From Mycoplasmatota bacterium (GTDB lineage Bacteria > Bacillota_I > Bacilli_A > Izemoplasmatales > Hujiaoplasmataceae), in the NCBI GenBank assembly GCA_023132365.1, contig JAGLYJ010000015.1, positions 1-18,834 on the forward strand: a stretch of DNA of 18,834 nt, written 5' to 3'. Position 1 is the first letter of the stretch. Every line of letters starts with the position of its first letter. This document shows, piece after piece, positions 7,634 through 14,904 of this stretch. The notes under the pieces are model-generated. The model was not told the origin of the DNA and did not search any database. It saw only the letters and a list, made by a program, of their open reading frames with translations. A program made the position numbers and the translations under genes.

Positions 7634-8989
7634 TTGGAAGTTAGTCAGTCCTGGCTTTTCTTAGCGTTTAATTTTAATACATCATTATTTTTTCTAATGC
7701 TATTCTTACTTGTCGTTTCAGCATTTTTTTCTATGACCGAAATGGCTTATTCATCTGTAGGCAAGCTTAGATTAAAGACTTTAGTTGAAAAGGATGTTTC
7801 CGGTTCAAAAAAAGCGTTATGGATTGTTGAATATTTTGATAGAACTTTAACAACTCTATTAGTTGGTAATAATTTAGCTAATATAGCTTTAGCTACGGTT
7901 TCTGTTATATTCTGGAGACAAATTTTTACAGATGAAACAGTTGTAGCTATTATGAATACAGTAGCAATGACAATTATTATATTGATTTTTGGTGAGATAT
8001 TGCCTAAAAGTTTAGCAAAATCAAAAACTGAGCCTATTTGTTTAAAAATAAGTGGAGTCATATATTTCTTAATTAAAGCAATGACACCAATTACTTTGCC
8101 TTTTTTGTTTCTTAACAGAAAAGTAATGGCTAATGTTGATGATAAAGATAAATTATCTGTCACCGAAAGTGACCTAGAGACAATTATTGATACCATGGAA
8201 GAAGAAGGATCAATTGATGAAGAGGAAGCTGACATGCTTCAAAAAGTATTAGATCTATCAGAAATTAACGTTGAGGAAATTATGACTCCTAGAGTTGATA
8301 TGATTGCAATTGAAGTTAATGATGATATTGAAGATATTAAAGACATATTCTTTAAAAACAAATTTTCAAGAATCCCTGTCTATGATGAAAAAGTTGATAA
8401 TATTATTGGTGTGTTATCGGAAAGAGATTTTTATACTAAAATCCTTAAAAGACAACAGCTTAATATTCGTAGACTAGTTAGAAAGCCTATTTTTATACCT
8501 ACAACGACAAAAGTCGATGCATTGATTGAATTATTACAAGAAAAGAATTCTCACCTAGCATTCGTAGTGGATGAATATGGTGGTTTAGATGGAATTGTAA
8601 CTATGGAAGATGCATTAGAGGAATTAGTCGGTGAAATCTATGATGAACATGATGACGTTGATAATTGGGTAAATAAGGTAGATGATACTAGTTATATTAT
8701 TGATGGTGATTATGATTTAGAAGACTTATTTGAATACTTTGATTTTGGTGACGCACCAATATCAGATTCAACTAGTGTTGGTGGTTGGCTCTTTGAAATG
8801 TTTGGTGATATACCAGAAGTAGATGAGCAAATTCAACACACAGTATTTTATAATCAACAGTATGATGAATTAAGTGAATTAGTATCTGAAGATACGGCTG
8901 TTTTAACATTCAAAATTGTTAAAGTTAAAAAGCGTCGTGTTGAAGAAGTATTAATGACAATAGAAAAATTAGAAAACACAGAAGAATAA
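7634..8989 (+). CDS. CNNM/CorC (HlyC)-family membrane transporter with CBS pair
   Basis: This 451-residue protein has the standard three-part layout. An N-terminal CNNM (DUF21) membrane domain with about four hydrophobic segments (residues 8-165) contains SAFFSMTE (S33, E36) and FGEILPKS (G120-K125). Tandem CBS domains (about 216-335) begin at IMTPRVDM and hold FSRIPVY and DEYGGLDGIVTMED. A C-terminal CorC_HlyC domain (about 350-440) ends the protein. Relatives are implicated in Na+-coupled Mg2+ export and Mg2+/Co2+ resistance; haemolysin names in this family are historical. The start is TTG 7634 with a long Shine-Dalgarno-like AGAGGTGATC just before it. It follows efp in one transcript, and its stop codon is embedded in the downstream terminator hairpin. 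Confidence 0.94.
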   Translation: MEVSQSWLFLAFNFNTSLFFLMLFLLVVSAFFSMTEMAYSSVGKLRLKTLVEKDVSGSKKALWIVEYFDRTLTTLLVGNNLANIALATVSVIFWRQIFTDETVVAIMNTVAMTIIILIFGEILPKSLAKSKTEPICLKISGVIYFLIKAMTPITLPFLFLNRKVMANVDDKDKLSVTESDLETIIDTMEEEGSIDEEEADMLQKVLDLSEINVEEIMTPRVDMIAIEVNDDIEDIKDIFFKNKFSRIPVYDEKVDNIIGVLSERDFYTKILKRQQLNIRRLVRKPIFIPTTTKVDALIELLQEKNSHLAFVVDEYGGLDGIVTMEDALEELVGEIYDEHDDVDNWVNKVDDTSYIIDGDYDLEDLFEYFDFGDAPISDSTSVGGWLFEMFGDIPEVDEQIQHTVFYNQQYDELSELVSEDTAVLTFKIVKVKKRRVEEVLMTIEKLENTEE

Positions 8990-9011
8990 GTGGGGACCTC
9001 CTCACTTTTTT
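8989..9011 (+). terminator. Intrinsic terminator after the CNNM/CorC gene
   Basis: AGTGGGG (8989-8995) and CCTCACT (9000-9006) form a 7-bp stem with one G-U pair and an ACCT loop, followed directly by six Ts (9006-9011). It begins at the last base of the CNNM/CorC stop codon and lies just upstream of the rluB ribosome binding site. Confidence 0.75.
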
Positions 9012-9022
9012 GAAGGAGTATT

Positions 9023-9742
9023 ATGGAAAGATTACAAAAGATTATACAAAAAGCAGGTATTGCATCAAGAAGAAAAGCTGAAGAATTGATTTTGGATGGA
9101 AAAGTTGAAGTTAATGGTAAAATTGTCACAGTTCTTGGAACTAAGGCAAGTATTACAGATTCTATTAAAGTTGACGGTAAAAAAATCAAAGTTGAAGAGA
9201 AAAAATATTATTTGCTAAACAAACCTGAAGGGTACGTTTCAACTACTGATGATGAGTTTAATCGCTTAACTGTGATTGATTTGATTCCAGTCCAAGAGAA
9301 ATTGTTCCCAGTAGGAAGATTAGATTACAACACTAGTGGTGTAATCATTCTTACTAATGATGGTGAGTTTGCTAACGCTTTGATGAATCCAAAATTCAAT
9401 ATAGAAAAAGAATATAGCGCTAAAATTGGAGGCTTGTTGAGAAAAGAAACATCAAAGACAATTTGTCGTGGTGTTGATTTAGGAGATTTCCGTACGAAAA
9501 AGGCTAAAATATTCAATGTTGAGTATGATAATAAAAAAGAAAATACAACCTTAAATATTGTAATTACTGAAGGAAAATATCATCAAGTAAAAAGAATGTT
9601 TGATAAATTTAATCATCAAGTTTTAAAGCTAAAAAGAGAGCGTTATGGTTGTGTAACCCTTAAGGGTTTAGAGAAAGGTGAATATCGTAGACTTAAAATT
9701 CATGAAGTAAAAAAATTATGGAATTTAAGTGAAAACGGGTAA
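9023..9742 (+). CDS. rluB: Pseudouridine synthase of the RsuA/RluB family
   Basis: Enzymes of this family convert specific uridines to pseudouridine in ribosomal RNA. The Firmicute members next to cmk are RluB-like and act on 23S rRNA. Residues 2-48 form an S4 RNA-binding domain (RLQKIIQKAGIASRRKAEELI). The catalytic domain has GRLDYNTSGVIILTNDG with D101 as the catalytic aspartate, then EKEYSAKI and GKYHQVKRMFD. The 239-residue length is normal. The start is ATG 9023 with AAGGAG at 9013-9018. RluB versus RsuA/RluE/RluF cannot be settled by eye, but the position before cmk favours RluB. Only 33 bases separate it from the preceding gene, and they hold a terminator, so its transcription must rely on read-through or on an unseen promoter. 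Confidence 0.92.
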   Translation: MERLQKIIQKAGIASRRKAEELILDGKVEVNGKIVTVLGTKASITDSIKVDGKKIKVEEKKYYLLNKPEGYVSTTDDEFNRLTVIDLIPVQEKLFPVGRLDYNTSGVIILTNDGEFANALMNPKFNIEKEYSAKIGGLLRKETSKTICRGVDLGDFRTKKAKIFNVEYDNKKENTTLNIVITEGKYHQVKRMFDKFNHQVLKLKRERYGCVTLKGLEKGEYRRLKIHEVKKLWNLSENG

Positions 9743-9748
9743 ACTGAA

Positions 9749-9774
9749 TTTATAGACAATTTTTTGTAGATAAA
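9749..9774. repeat. Imperfect dyad upstream of cmk
   Basis: TTTATAGACAA (9749-9759) and TTGTAGATAAA (9764-9774) are inverted repeats with two mismatches and a TTTT loop. Only four Ts follow, so it is a poor terminator. It occupies the -35 region of the cmk promoter and could be an operator, or simply AT-rich chance. Confidence 0.35.
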
Positions 9775-9785
9775 TTTTCAATTTA

Positions 9786-9794
9786 TGGTATAAT
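9786..9794 (+). promoter_or_regulatory. Extended -10 promoter of cmk
   Basis: TGGTATAAT (9786-9794) is a TGn-extended perfect -10 element. No good -35 exists at 17 bases; TTGTAG at 9764-9769 is 19 bases away. The predicted transcription start is near 9801-9803, which argues against the ATG at 9806 as the cmk start. Confidence 0.75.
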
Positions 9795-9817
9795 ATTTAA
9801 CGGTTATGGAGGCAGAC

Positions 9818-10489
9818 ATGAAATATCATAGTATAGCCATTGATGGACCAGCTGCGTCTGGTAAATCAACTGTAGCTAAAAACTTAGCAAAAACACTAAA
9901 TTACATATATATAGACACTGGAGCAATGTACCGAGCAACTACTTATAAAGCTATTAGCTTAGGTATTGATTTAGAAGATCAAAATGCTTATGATTTTTTA
10001 AATAACACAGAGTTTGTTTTCAAAGATGGCGAACTATATATGGACAATCTTAATATGAGTGTTTTAAACAGATTAAAAGCAGTAGCTAATAATGTATCAC
10101 TTGTGGCTAGTCATAAACCTGTTAGAAACAAACTTGTAGAACTACAACAAGCAATTGCTAAACAAAGCAATGTAGTTATGGATGGTAGAGATATTGGGAC
10201 AGTTGTTTTAAAAGACGCTGATCTTAAAATATTTATGATAGCTTCTGTCGAAGTACGAGCAGAAAGACGATTCAACGAATTAAATAAACTAGGGTTAAAA
10301 CATACTCAAACTCTTTCTGAGTTAATAGAAGATATTCAGAGAAGAGATGATTATGACTCAAGTAGGGCTTATAACCCGTTAAGACAAGCAGAGGATGCTG
10401 AGTTAATAGATACATCAGATATTTCAATTGGTGAAGTAACTGGTTTATTATATGAAAAATATATTAGTAAATTAAAAGGAGAAATTTAG
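9818..10489 (+). CDS. cmk: Cytidylate kinase
   Basis: Cytidylate kinase phosphorylates CMP and dCMP with ATP, recycling cytidine nucleotides for RNA and DNA synthesis. The protein is 223 residues from ATG 9818. The P-loop GPAASGKST lies near residue 10; MDGRDIGTVVL and RRDDYDSSR (lid) are present, as is the C-terminal DAELIDTSD. An in-frame ATG at 9806 is less likely: it would overlap the GGAGG Shine-Dalgarno (9808-9812) and start within a few bases of the predicted transcript start. The start chosen gives the family-typical N terminus just ahead of SIAIDGPAASGKS. One base separates its stop from the S1-protein gene, as in the Bacillus cmk-ypfD pair. Confidence 0.96.
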   Translation: MKYHSIAIDGPAASGKSTVAKNLAKTLNYIYIDTGAMYRATTYKAISLGIDLEDQNAYDFLNNTEFVFKDGELYMDNLNMSVLNRLKAVANNVSLVASHKPVRNKLVELQQAIAKQSNVVMDGRDIGTVVLKDADLKIFMIASVEVRAERRFNELNKLGLKHTQTLSELIEDIQRRDDYDSSRAYNPLRQAEDAELIDTSDISIGEVTGLLYEKYISKLKGEI

Positions 10490-10490
10490 A

Positions 10491-11891
10491 ATGGGAATAA
10501 GTGAGCAAACAAAATTATACATCCCAAGAGTCGGAGACATAGTTACAGGTACTGTAGTTAGTGTCAATGATACCCAAGCATTGATTGATGTAGGGTACGC
10601 ATGTGAAGGAGTTATTTACAAAGAACATCTATCACGCGAGAAAATAGCGAGTGCAAAAGATGTCTTGAAAGTCGACGATATCGTAAAGGTCAAAATCACT
10701 CAATTTAGACAAGGAGATGACAATGATTCTTTATTGCTTTCAAGATTAGACATATTAAGATTAGAAAAACAAGAAAAATTTAGAAATGAAATTGAAGTTG
10801 ATAAAGATCTAACATTTAAAGTAAAAAAAGCTGTTAAAGGCGGATTATTACTTGATTATTATGGTGTAGAAGTATTCTTGCCAGATTCATTGACATTTTT
10901 AAAAAGCGCAGGTTCTGATAAAGAGTCACTTGTAGGAAAAAAACTTGATGCAAGAGTTATTGAAATTAAAACAAAGGGTCGCTTTGAAAGAATTATTGTT
11001 AATGCAAAGCAATTACAATATGAAGCAATCAAAGCAGCTGAGAAAGAAGATTTCACTAAATTTAATGTAGAAGACCTACTTGAAGGAAAAGTAACTAGAA
11101 TTACTGATTTTGGTGCTTTTGTTAAAATTGGTGAGTATACTGAAGGATTAATACATATTTCAGAAATTTCACATTACCGTGTTAAAAATGTAGCTGATTA
11201 TTTAGAAGTTGGTCAAGATATTTCAGTTAAGATTATCAAGATCAAAGGTAGAAGAATTAGCTTATCATCAAAAGTATTACTAGAAACTCCATGGGATTTA
11301 TTCGTTAAGAAATATAATGTTGGCGATAAAGTTAATGGAACTGTTGTAAGAAAAATGCAATATGGTATGCTTTTAGAAGTAGAAAAAGAAGTTGTTGGAT
11401 TATTAAACAGATTTGATTTTTCTTGGAATCCAGATGAAAATCTTGCTGGTGATACTGAAATTGGTAGTGTTATAGAAGTTAAGATAACATCAATTAATAA
11501 CAGTAAAAAGCAATTTGCTTTATCTAGAAAACATTTAAGCTATAACCCTTGGGCAGATTTAAAATTTAGAAGAGGCGATTTAGTTTCAGCACAAGTTTTA
11601 AGAATTGAAGAAAAAGGTGCTATTGTTGAAGTTGAAGGCGTTGAAGCATTCTTACCAATTGGTGAATGTTCAGTTGAACACATTAGCAGCCCTAGTGAAA
11701 TAGTAAAATTAGAAGAAATAATTAAAGTTGAAGTTATTGATTTCTTACCAAAACAATGGAAAATGGTTGTTTCAATTAAATCAATACAAAATAAAAAGAA
11801 TCGTGAAGAGTATGATAAACAACTTTCTGAAAATGTTAGTTCTAATCAATCTTTAGCTGACTTATTTAAAGATTTTAAAGAGAAAAAATAG
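10491..11891 (+). CDS. S1-domain RNA-binding protein (ribosomal S1-like, YpfD type)
   Basis: The 466-residue protein is built almost wholly of OB-fold S1 domains. I count five: about residues 13-82, 104-170 (divergent), 195-262 (the most typical, EGKVTRITDFGAFVKIGEYTEGLIHISEIS, here split across two lines of the family pattern), 276-347 and 360-428. A short charged tail ends FKDFKEKK. S1 proteins bind single-stranded RNA; in Proteobacteria S1 brings mRNA to the 30S subunit, while Firmicute homologues such as YpfD have a less certain role and usually four domains. The Shine-Dalgarno AAAGGAG (10475-10481) lies in the end of cmk. Its place between cmk and der is typical. I leave the symbol empty because rpsA function is not proven for this group. 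Confidence 0.9.
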   Translation: MGISEQTKLYIPRVGDIVTGTVVSVNDTQALIDVGYACEGVIYKEHLSREKIASAKDVLKVDDIVKVKITQFRQGDDNDSLLLSRLDILRLEKQEKFRNEIEVDKDLTFKVKKAVKGGLLLDYYGVEVFLPDSLTFLKSAGSDKESLVGKKLDARVIEIKTKGRFERIIVNAKQLQYEAIKAAEKEDFTKFNVEDLLEGKVTRITDFGAFVKIGEYTEGLIHISEISHYRVKNVADYLEVGQDISVKIIKIKGRRISLSSKVLLETPWDLFVKKYNVGDKVNGTVVRKMQYGMLLEVEKEVVGLLNRFDFSWNPDENLAGDTEIGSVIEVKITSINNSKKQFALSRKHLSYNPWADLKFRRGDLVSAQVLRIEEKGAIVEVEGVEAFLPIGECSVEHISSPSEIVKLEEIIKVEVIDFLPKQWKMVVSIKSIQNKKNREEYDKQLSENVSSNQSLADLFKDFKEKK

Positions 11892-11906
11892 AAGTTTGGT
11901 GATAAT

Positions 11907-13214
11907 ATGTTGCCAGTAGTAGCTATAGTTGGGCGACCTAATGTAGGTAAATCAACATTATTCAATCGCATTTTAGGCGAGAGAAAATCAATTACTGACG
12001 ATTTAGCTGGGATTACCAGAGATAGAATCTATGGAAAAGCATCTTGGCTAAGCAAACAATTTAGACTTATTGATACAGGGGGCATCGAGATTAGCGATGC
12101 ACCTTTTTTAACTGAAATAAAAGCACAAGCCGATATCGCTATTGAAGAAGCAGACGTAATTATCTTTGCAGTAGATGGTAAAGAAGGGTTATTACCAACT
12201 GATCGTGATGTTATGCACCTTCTATATCAATCAGAGAAACCGATAATTGTTGCTGCAAATAAACTTGAAAGCGAAAAACATAGAGAAAACTTATATGATT
12301 TTTATGAACTAGGAGCTACTGCAGTTGTCTTAACATCTTCAGCACACGGTATTGGTATTGGTAATCTTCTCGATGAAGTAATCAAACACTTACCAGAAGA
12401 AACAAAGGATGAATATGAAGAAGACTATCGTAAAATCTCAGTTATTGGGAGACCAAATGTTGGAAAATCTTCTTTAACTAATGCAATCTTAGGTAATGAA
12501 CGCGTAATTGTATCAAATACAAGTGGAACTACAACTGATTCAATTGATACTGAATTTGTAAGAGATGATATTAATTATGTTGTTATTGATACAGCTGGTA
12601 TGAGAAAAAGAGGTAAGATTTACGAAAACATTGATAAATACGCAAATCTTAGAGCAATGTCTGCAATTGAACGTAGTGATATATGTTTAGTCTTAATTGA
12701 TGCAGAAGATGGCATACAAGCTCATGACAAGCATATTGCAGGTTATGCCTTAGATAATCATAAAGCAATAATTCTAGTAGTTAATAAGTGGGATACATTG
12801 GAAAAAGATGATCATACTATGAATGAATGGGCTAAAAACATTCGTGCTGAGTTTAGATTCCTTAGTTATATTCCTATTGTTTATGTATCAGCTCTTACAA
12901 AAGCAAGAATGAAAACATTATTTCCAGTTATTGAGGAAGTATATGAAAACTATAATCGTCGAGTTTCAACATCAGTTCTAAACGAAGTAATTCAAGAAGC
13001 TATGTTGTTGAACCCACCTAAATTACATCGTCAAAAAATAGTAAGAGTTTATTATGCAACTCAGGTTAAAACTAAATGTCCAACCTTTGTATTATTTGTT
13101 AATGATACAGAATGTATGCATTTTTCATATAAAAGATATTTAGAAAACCGTTTAAGAGAACGTTTTAATTTTAAAGGAACACCGCTAAATTTAGTCTTAA
13201 GAACGCGAGAATAG
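11907..13214 (+). CDS. der: Ribosome biogenesis GTPase Der (EngA)
   Basis: Der is an essential tandem GTPase that helps mature the 50S subunit. Two G domains are visible. The first has GRPNVGKST (residues 9-17) and DTGGIE; the second has GRPNVGKSS (181-189), DTAGMRKRGKI and NKWD. A KH-like C-terminal domain (about 350-435) ends with FKGTPLNLVLRTRE, the conserved finish of the family. The 435-residue length is standard. The start is ATG 11907, preceded by GGTGA at 11899-11903, 15 bases after the S1 gene. It closes the cmk operon and is followed by a strong terminator. In Bacillus several genes, including gpsA, lie between der and hbs; here hup follows directly. Confidence 0.98.
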   Translation: MLPVVAIVGRPNVGKSTLFNRILGERKSITDDLAGITRDRIYGKASWLSKQFRLIDTGGIEISDAPFLTEIKAQADIAIEEADVIIFAVDGKEGLLPTDRDVMHLLYQSEKPIIVAANKLESEKHRENLYDFYELGATAVVLTSSAHGIGIGNLLDEVIKHLPEETKDEYEEDYRKISVIGRPNVGKSSLTNAILGNERVIVSNTSGTTTDSIDTEFVRDDINYVVIDTAGMRKRGKIYENIDKYANLRAMSAIERSDICLVLIDAEDGIQAHDKHIAGYALDNHKAIILVVNKWDTLEKDDHTMNEWAKNIRAEFRFLSYIPIVYVSALTKARMKTLFPVIEEVYENYNRRVSTSVLNEVIQEAMLLNPPKLHRQKIVRVYYATQVKTKCPTFVLFVNDTECMHFSYKRYLENRLRERFNFKGTPLNLVLRTRE

Positions 13215-13223
13215 GCGACATAT

Positions 13224-13257
13224 ATGGCATATTTTTATAAAATATGCTATTTTTTTG
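13224..13257 (+). terminator. Intrinsic terminator after der
   Basis: A 12-bp stem (13224-13235 with 13239-13250, one G-U pair) has a 3-base loop and runs into a T tract ending at 13257. It separates der from the hup promoter. Confidence 0.88.
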
Positions 13258-13286
13258 CAAAAAAACGGTTTATTTTAGCCATATCA

Positions 13287-13315
13287 CTTGCTTTTTTATA
13301 AAATATTTCTTATAA
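13287..13315 (+). promoter_or_regulatory. Promoter of hup
   Basis: TTGCTT (13287-13292), a 17-base spacer and a perfect TATAAT (13310-13315). Transcription would start near 13322, leaving a leader of about 23 bases with AAAGGAGG. This excludes the in-frame TTG at 13288 as a start codon, because it is part of the -35 element. Confidence 0.82.
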
Positions 13316-13344
13316 TTTATATATCAATAAAAGGAGGAAAATAT

Positions 13345-13617
13345 ATGAACAAATCAGAATTAGTTGCTAGAATTGCTGACTTAGCTGACTTATCTAAAAG
13401 AGATGCAGAAAAGGCTTTAAATTCTACAGTACTTGCAATCCAAGAAGCTTTAGTTAAAGGTGAAAAAGTTGTTTTAACAGGATTTGGAACTTTTGAAGTG
13501 AAACTTAGAAAAGCAAGAGTTGGGCATGACCCAAGAACTGGAGAAAAAATCAACATCCCTGCATTAAATGCTCCTACTTTTAAAGCAGGTAAAGTTTTAA
13601 AAGAAAAAGTTCGTTAA
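13345..13617 (+). CDS. hup: DNA-binding protein HU
   Basis: HU is a small dimeric nucleoid protein that bends DNA and aids replication, recombination and repair. The protein is exactly 90 residues from ATG 13345, the normal HU length. The helical N terminus (MNKSELVARIADLADLSKRD) leads to the signature GFGTFEV (about 46-52). The DNA-gripping arm RVGHDPRTGEKINIPA keeps the proline that intercalates into DNA, and the C-terminal APTFKAGKVLKEKV is also conserved. The arm has GHDP where many HUs have GRNP. Strong Shine-Dalgarno AAAGGAGG at 13330-13337. It has its own promoter and terminator and is therefore monocistronic. HU rather than IHF is expected in this lineage. Confidence 0.97.
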   Translation: MNKSELVARIADLADLSKRDAEKALNSTVLAIQEALVKGEKVVLTGFGTFEVKLRKARVGHDPRTGEKINIPALNAPTFKAGKVLKEKVR

Positions 13618-13631
13618 GGTATTGTTAAATT

Positions 13632-13657
13632 AAGGCTTGAAAAAGCCTTTTTTTTTT
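13632..13657 (+). terminator. Intrinsic terminator after hup
   Basis: AAGGCTT (13632-13638) and AAGCCTT (13643-13649) form a 7-bp stem capped by a GAAA tetraloop, followed by about ten Ts (13648-13657). It is a canonical strong terminator. Confidence 0.93.
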
Positions 13658-13659
13658 GC

Positions 13660-13687
13660 AAAAAAAAAGCAGTTAATTAACTGCTTT
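13660..13687 (-). terminator. Terminator of the CPBP protease gene (minus strand)
   Basis: The 22-bp perfect palindrome at 13666-13687 (core GCAGTTAATTAACTGC) overlaps the stop codon of the minus-strand gene. Read on the minus strand it is followed by about nine Ts (plus-strand A run 13660-13668). It abuts the hup terminator. Confidence 0.85.
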
Positions 13688-14765
13688 ATAAACTATAGTA
13701 ACCATATAATATAAGTACATACATAGCATAAGTAATAAAATTATTTATGAAGTGAACACCAATAACAACGTAAATATTTCTATTGGAGCGATAATATATA
13801 TAACCAAAAGCTATTCCCATGAGAATATATGGTATTGATTGAACAAAGTCACCGAAGCTAATAACATGCATTAAACCAAAAATAATACCCGTTCCTAAAA
13901 TGGCAACTATGTTTCCTAACTTAGGTTGGAAGAAATTATAAACAACTTTTCTAAAAATAACTTCTTCAACAATTGGTGTGAACACACAGAGCATGAAGAA
14001 TAACGTAACTAACCTAAATGTATCATCTACAAAATAACCTCTTATGGTTGCTTCATTCTGAGAAGTATCAGTAACACCTAGATATTCTAAAGCAATGGAA
14101 GCAACAATGAGTGATCCAAATACAATAGCAAATCCAATAATTATTTGACCAATATAATTGAGAGGTTTTTCTTTGAATTGTACCCAATTTGCTTTAAAAC
14201 TCTTGCGATCAACGATAATAAATAGTACAGCCATAGTCAGAGCTTGAATTGTTCCAAGTATTATGTAGAACATATTGCTAAAATCTATACCATAATTAGT
14301 TTCAAATGTAACTGGCTCGACATTAAGAAAAATTCTTTCATCTATTATGTATATTCCATTAACTGAAATACTATCTTCAGAAAACTTATAAATGCCAATA
14401 GAATTATCTTCAATATCAAACAACTCAACAGTTACCCACAATTGTTGTAACTCTTCACCAGTTTCATTTTTTAGGGTTACTGTGAAATCTGCTTCATTAA
14501 TAGTTTCATCAATATATTTTAATTCTATATCCGGTTCTACAAGCACTGTTATATTTTCAAGTGTAGTATCTGTATTTGGATATTGATATGTAAAATACAT
14601 TAAAACCCCAAAAGTAAAAAGCACATTAACTATTATATATATTAAGAATAATATACCATTATATTTTTGACTACTTACAGTTTTATGGAAATCATCTATA
14701 TTATTTTCTTTTCTTGCATTATTTCTAACAAAATCTTTTTCAAATAAATCATCATATTCACTCAT
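13686..14765 (-). CDS. CPBP-family intramembrane metalloprotease with extracellular FxLYD-like domain
   Basis: The protein is 359 residues from the ATG at 14763-14765. A longer reading from GTG 14774 would begin inside the GAGGTGA Shine-Dalgarno (14771-14777). The C-terminal half carries the three CPBP (Rce1/ABI) motifs: EEVIFR (E267, E268, R272), FGLMH (H300) and HFINN (H338, N342). Around them are about six membrane helices (164-185, 190-215, 250-270, 285-303, 310-326, 331-355). The N-terminal part has a charged cytoplasmic stretch, one helix (37-60), then an outer segment of about 100 residues. That segment contains VTVELFDIEDNSIG, which resembles the FxLYD beta-sandwich. Relatives cleave prenylated proteins or help peptide maturation and immunity; the substrate here is unknown. 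It is monocistronic and divergent from trkA. Confidence 0.88.
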   Translation of the reverse strand: MSEYDDLFEKDFVRNNARKENNIDDFHKTVSSQKYNGILFLIYIIVNVLFTFGVLMYFTYQYPNTDTTLENITVLVEPDIELKYIDETINEADFTVTLKNETGEELQQLWVTVELFDIEDNSIGIYKFSEDSISVNGIYIIDERIFLNVEPVTFETNYGIDFSNMFYIILGTIQALTMAVLFIIVDRKSFKANWVQFKEKPLNYIGQIIIGFAIVFGSLIVASIALEYLGVTDTSQNEATIRGYFVDDTFRLVTLFFMLCVFTPIVEEVIFRKVVYNFFQPKLGNIVAILGTGIIFGLMHVISFGDFVQSIPYILMGIAFGYIYYRSNRNIYVVIGVHFINNFITYAMYVLILYGYYSL

Positions 14766-14785
14766 GCATTTCACCTCGCAATAAT

Positions 14786-14814
14786 ATTATAATAAATATT
14801 TCTGTATTTGTATA
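14786..14814 (-). promoter_or_regulatory. Probable promoter of the CPBP protease gene
   Basis: On the minus strand TATACA (plus-strand 14809-14814) is followed by 17 bases and a perfect TATAAT (plus-strand 14786-14791), about 20 bases before the start codon. The -35 matches consensus at four of six bases. Confidence 0.65.
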
Positions 14815-14847
14815 TAGTAAAGTAATATTTCATTTTTCTATTTAAGA

Positions 14848-14875
14848 TTGACAAATCTAATCAATTCAGTATAAT
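14848..14875 (+). promoter_or_regulatory. Promoter of the trkA-like gene
   Basis: A perfect TTGACA (14848-14853), a 16-base spacer and a perfect TATAAT (14870-14875). The -35 lies inside a small inverted repeat AGATT-GACA-AATCT (14846-14859) that could be an operator half or chance. Confidence 0.85.
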
Positions 14876-14904
14876 AGGTATAGATACAAGAATGGAGTGA
14901 TATC

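Noticed and set aside
8989..9011. T-box or other known riboswitch before rluB
   Set aside because: No T-box antiterminator sequence and no long structured leader are present. Only a short terminator-type hairpin is seen.
13222..13283. ATATGGC (13222-13228) and GCCATAT (13277-13283) as an antiterminator pairing between der and hup
   Set aside because: The first arm overlaps the der terminator, but the second lies just before the hup promoter. The complement is short and AT-rich, and nothing suggests a regulated read-through from der to hup.
13288..13344. Upstream TTG giving a longer HU with a hydrophobic N terminus
   Set aside because: The TTG is part of the -35 element and lies before the predicted transcript start. 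HU from ATG 13345 is the standard 90 residues.
14766..14774. GTG 14774 as the start of the CPBP protease
   Set aside because: This GTG is inside the GAGGTGA ribosome site. ATG at 14763-14765 has correct spacing.
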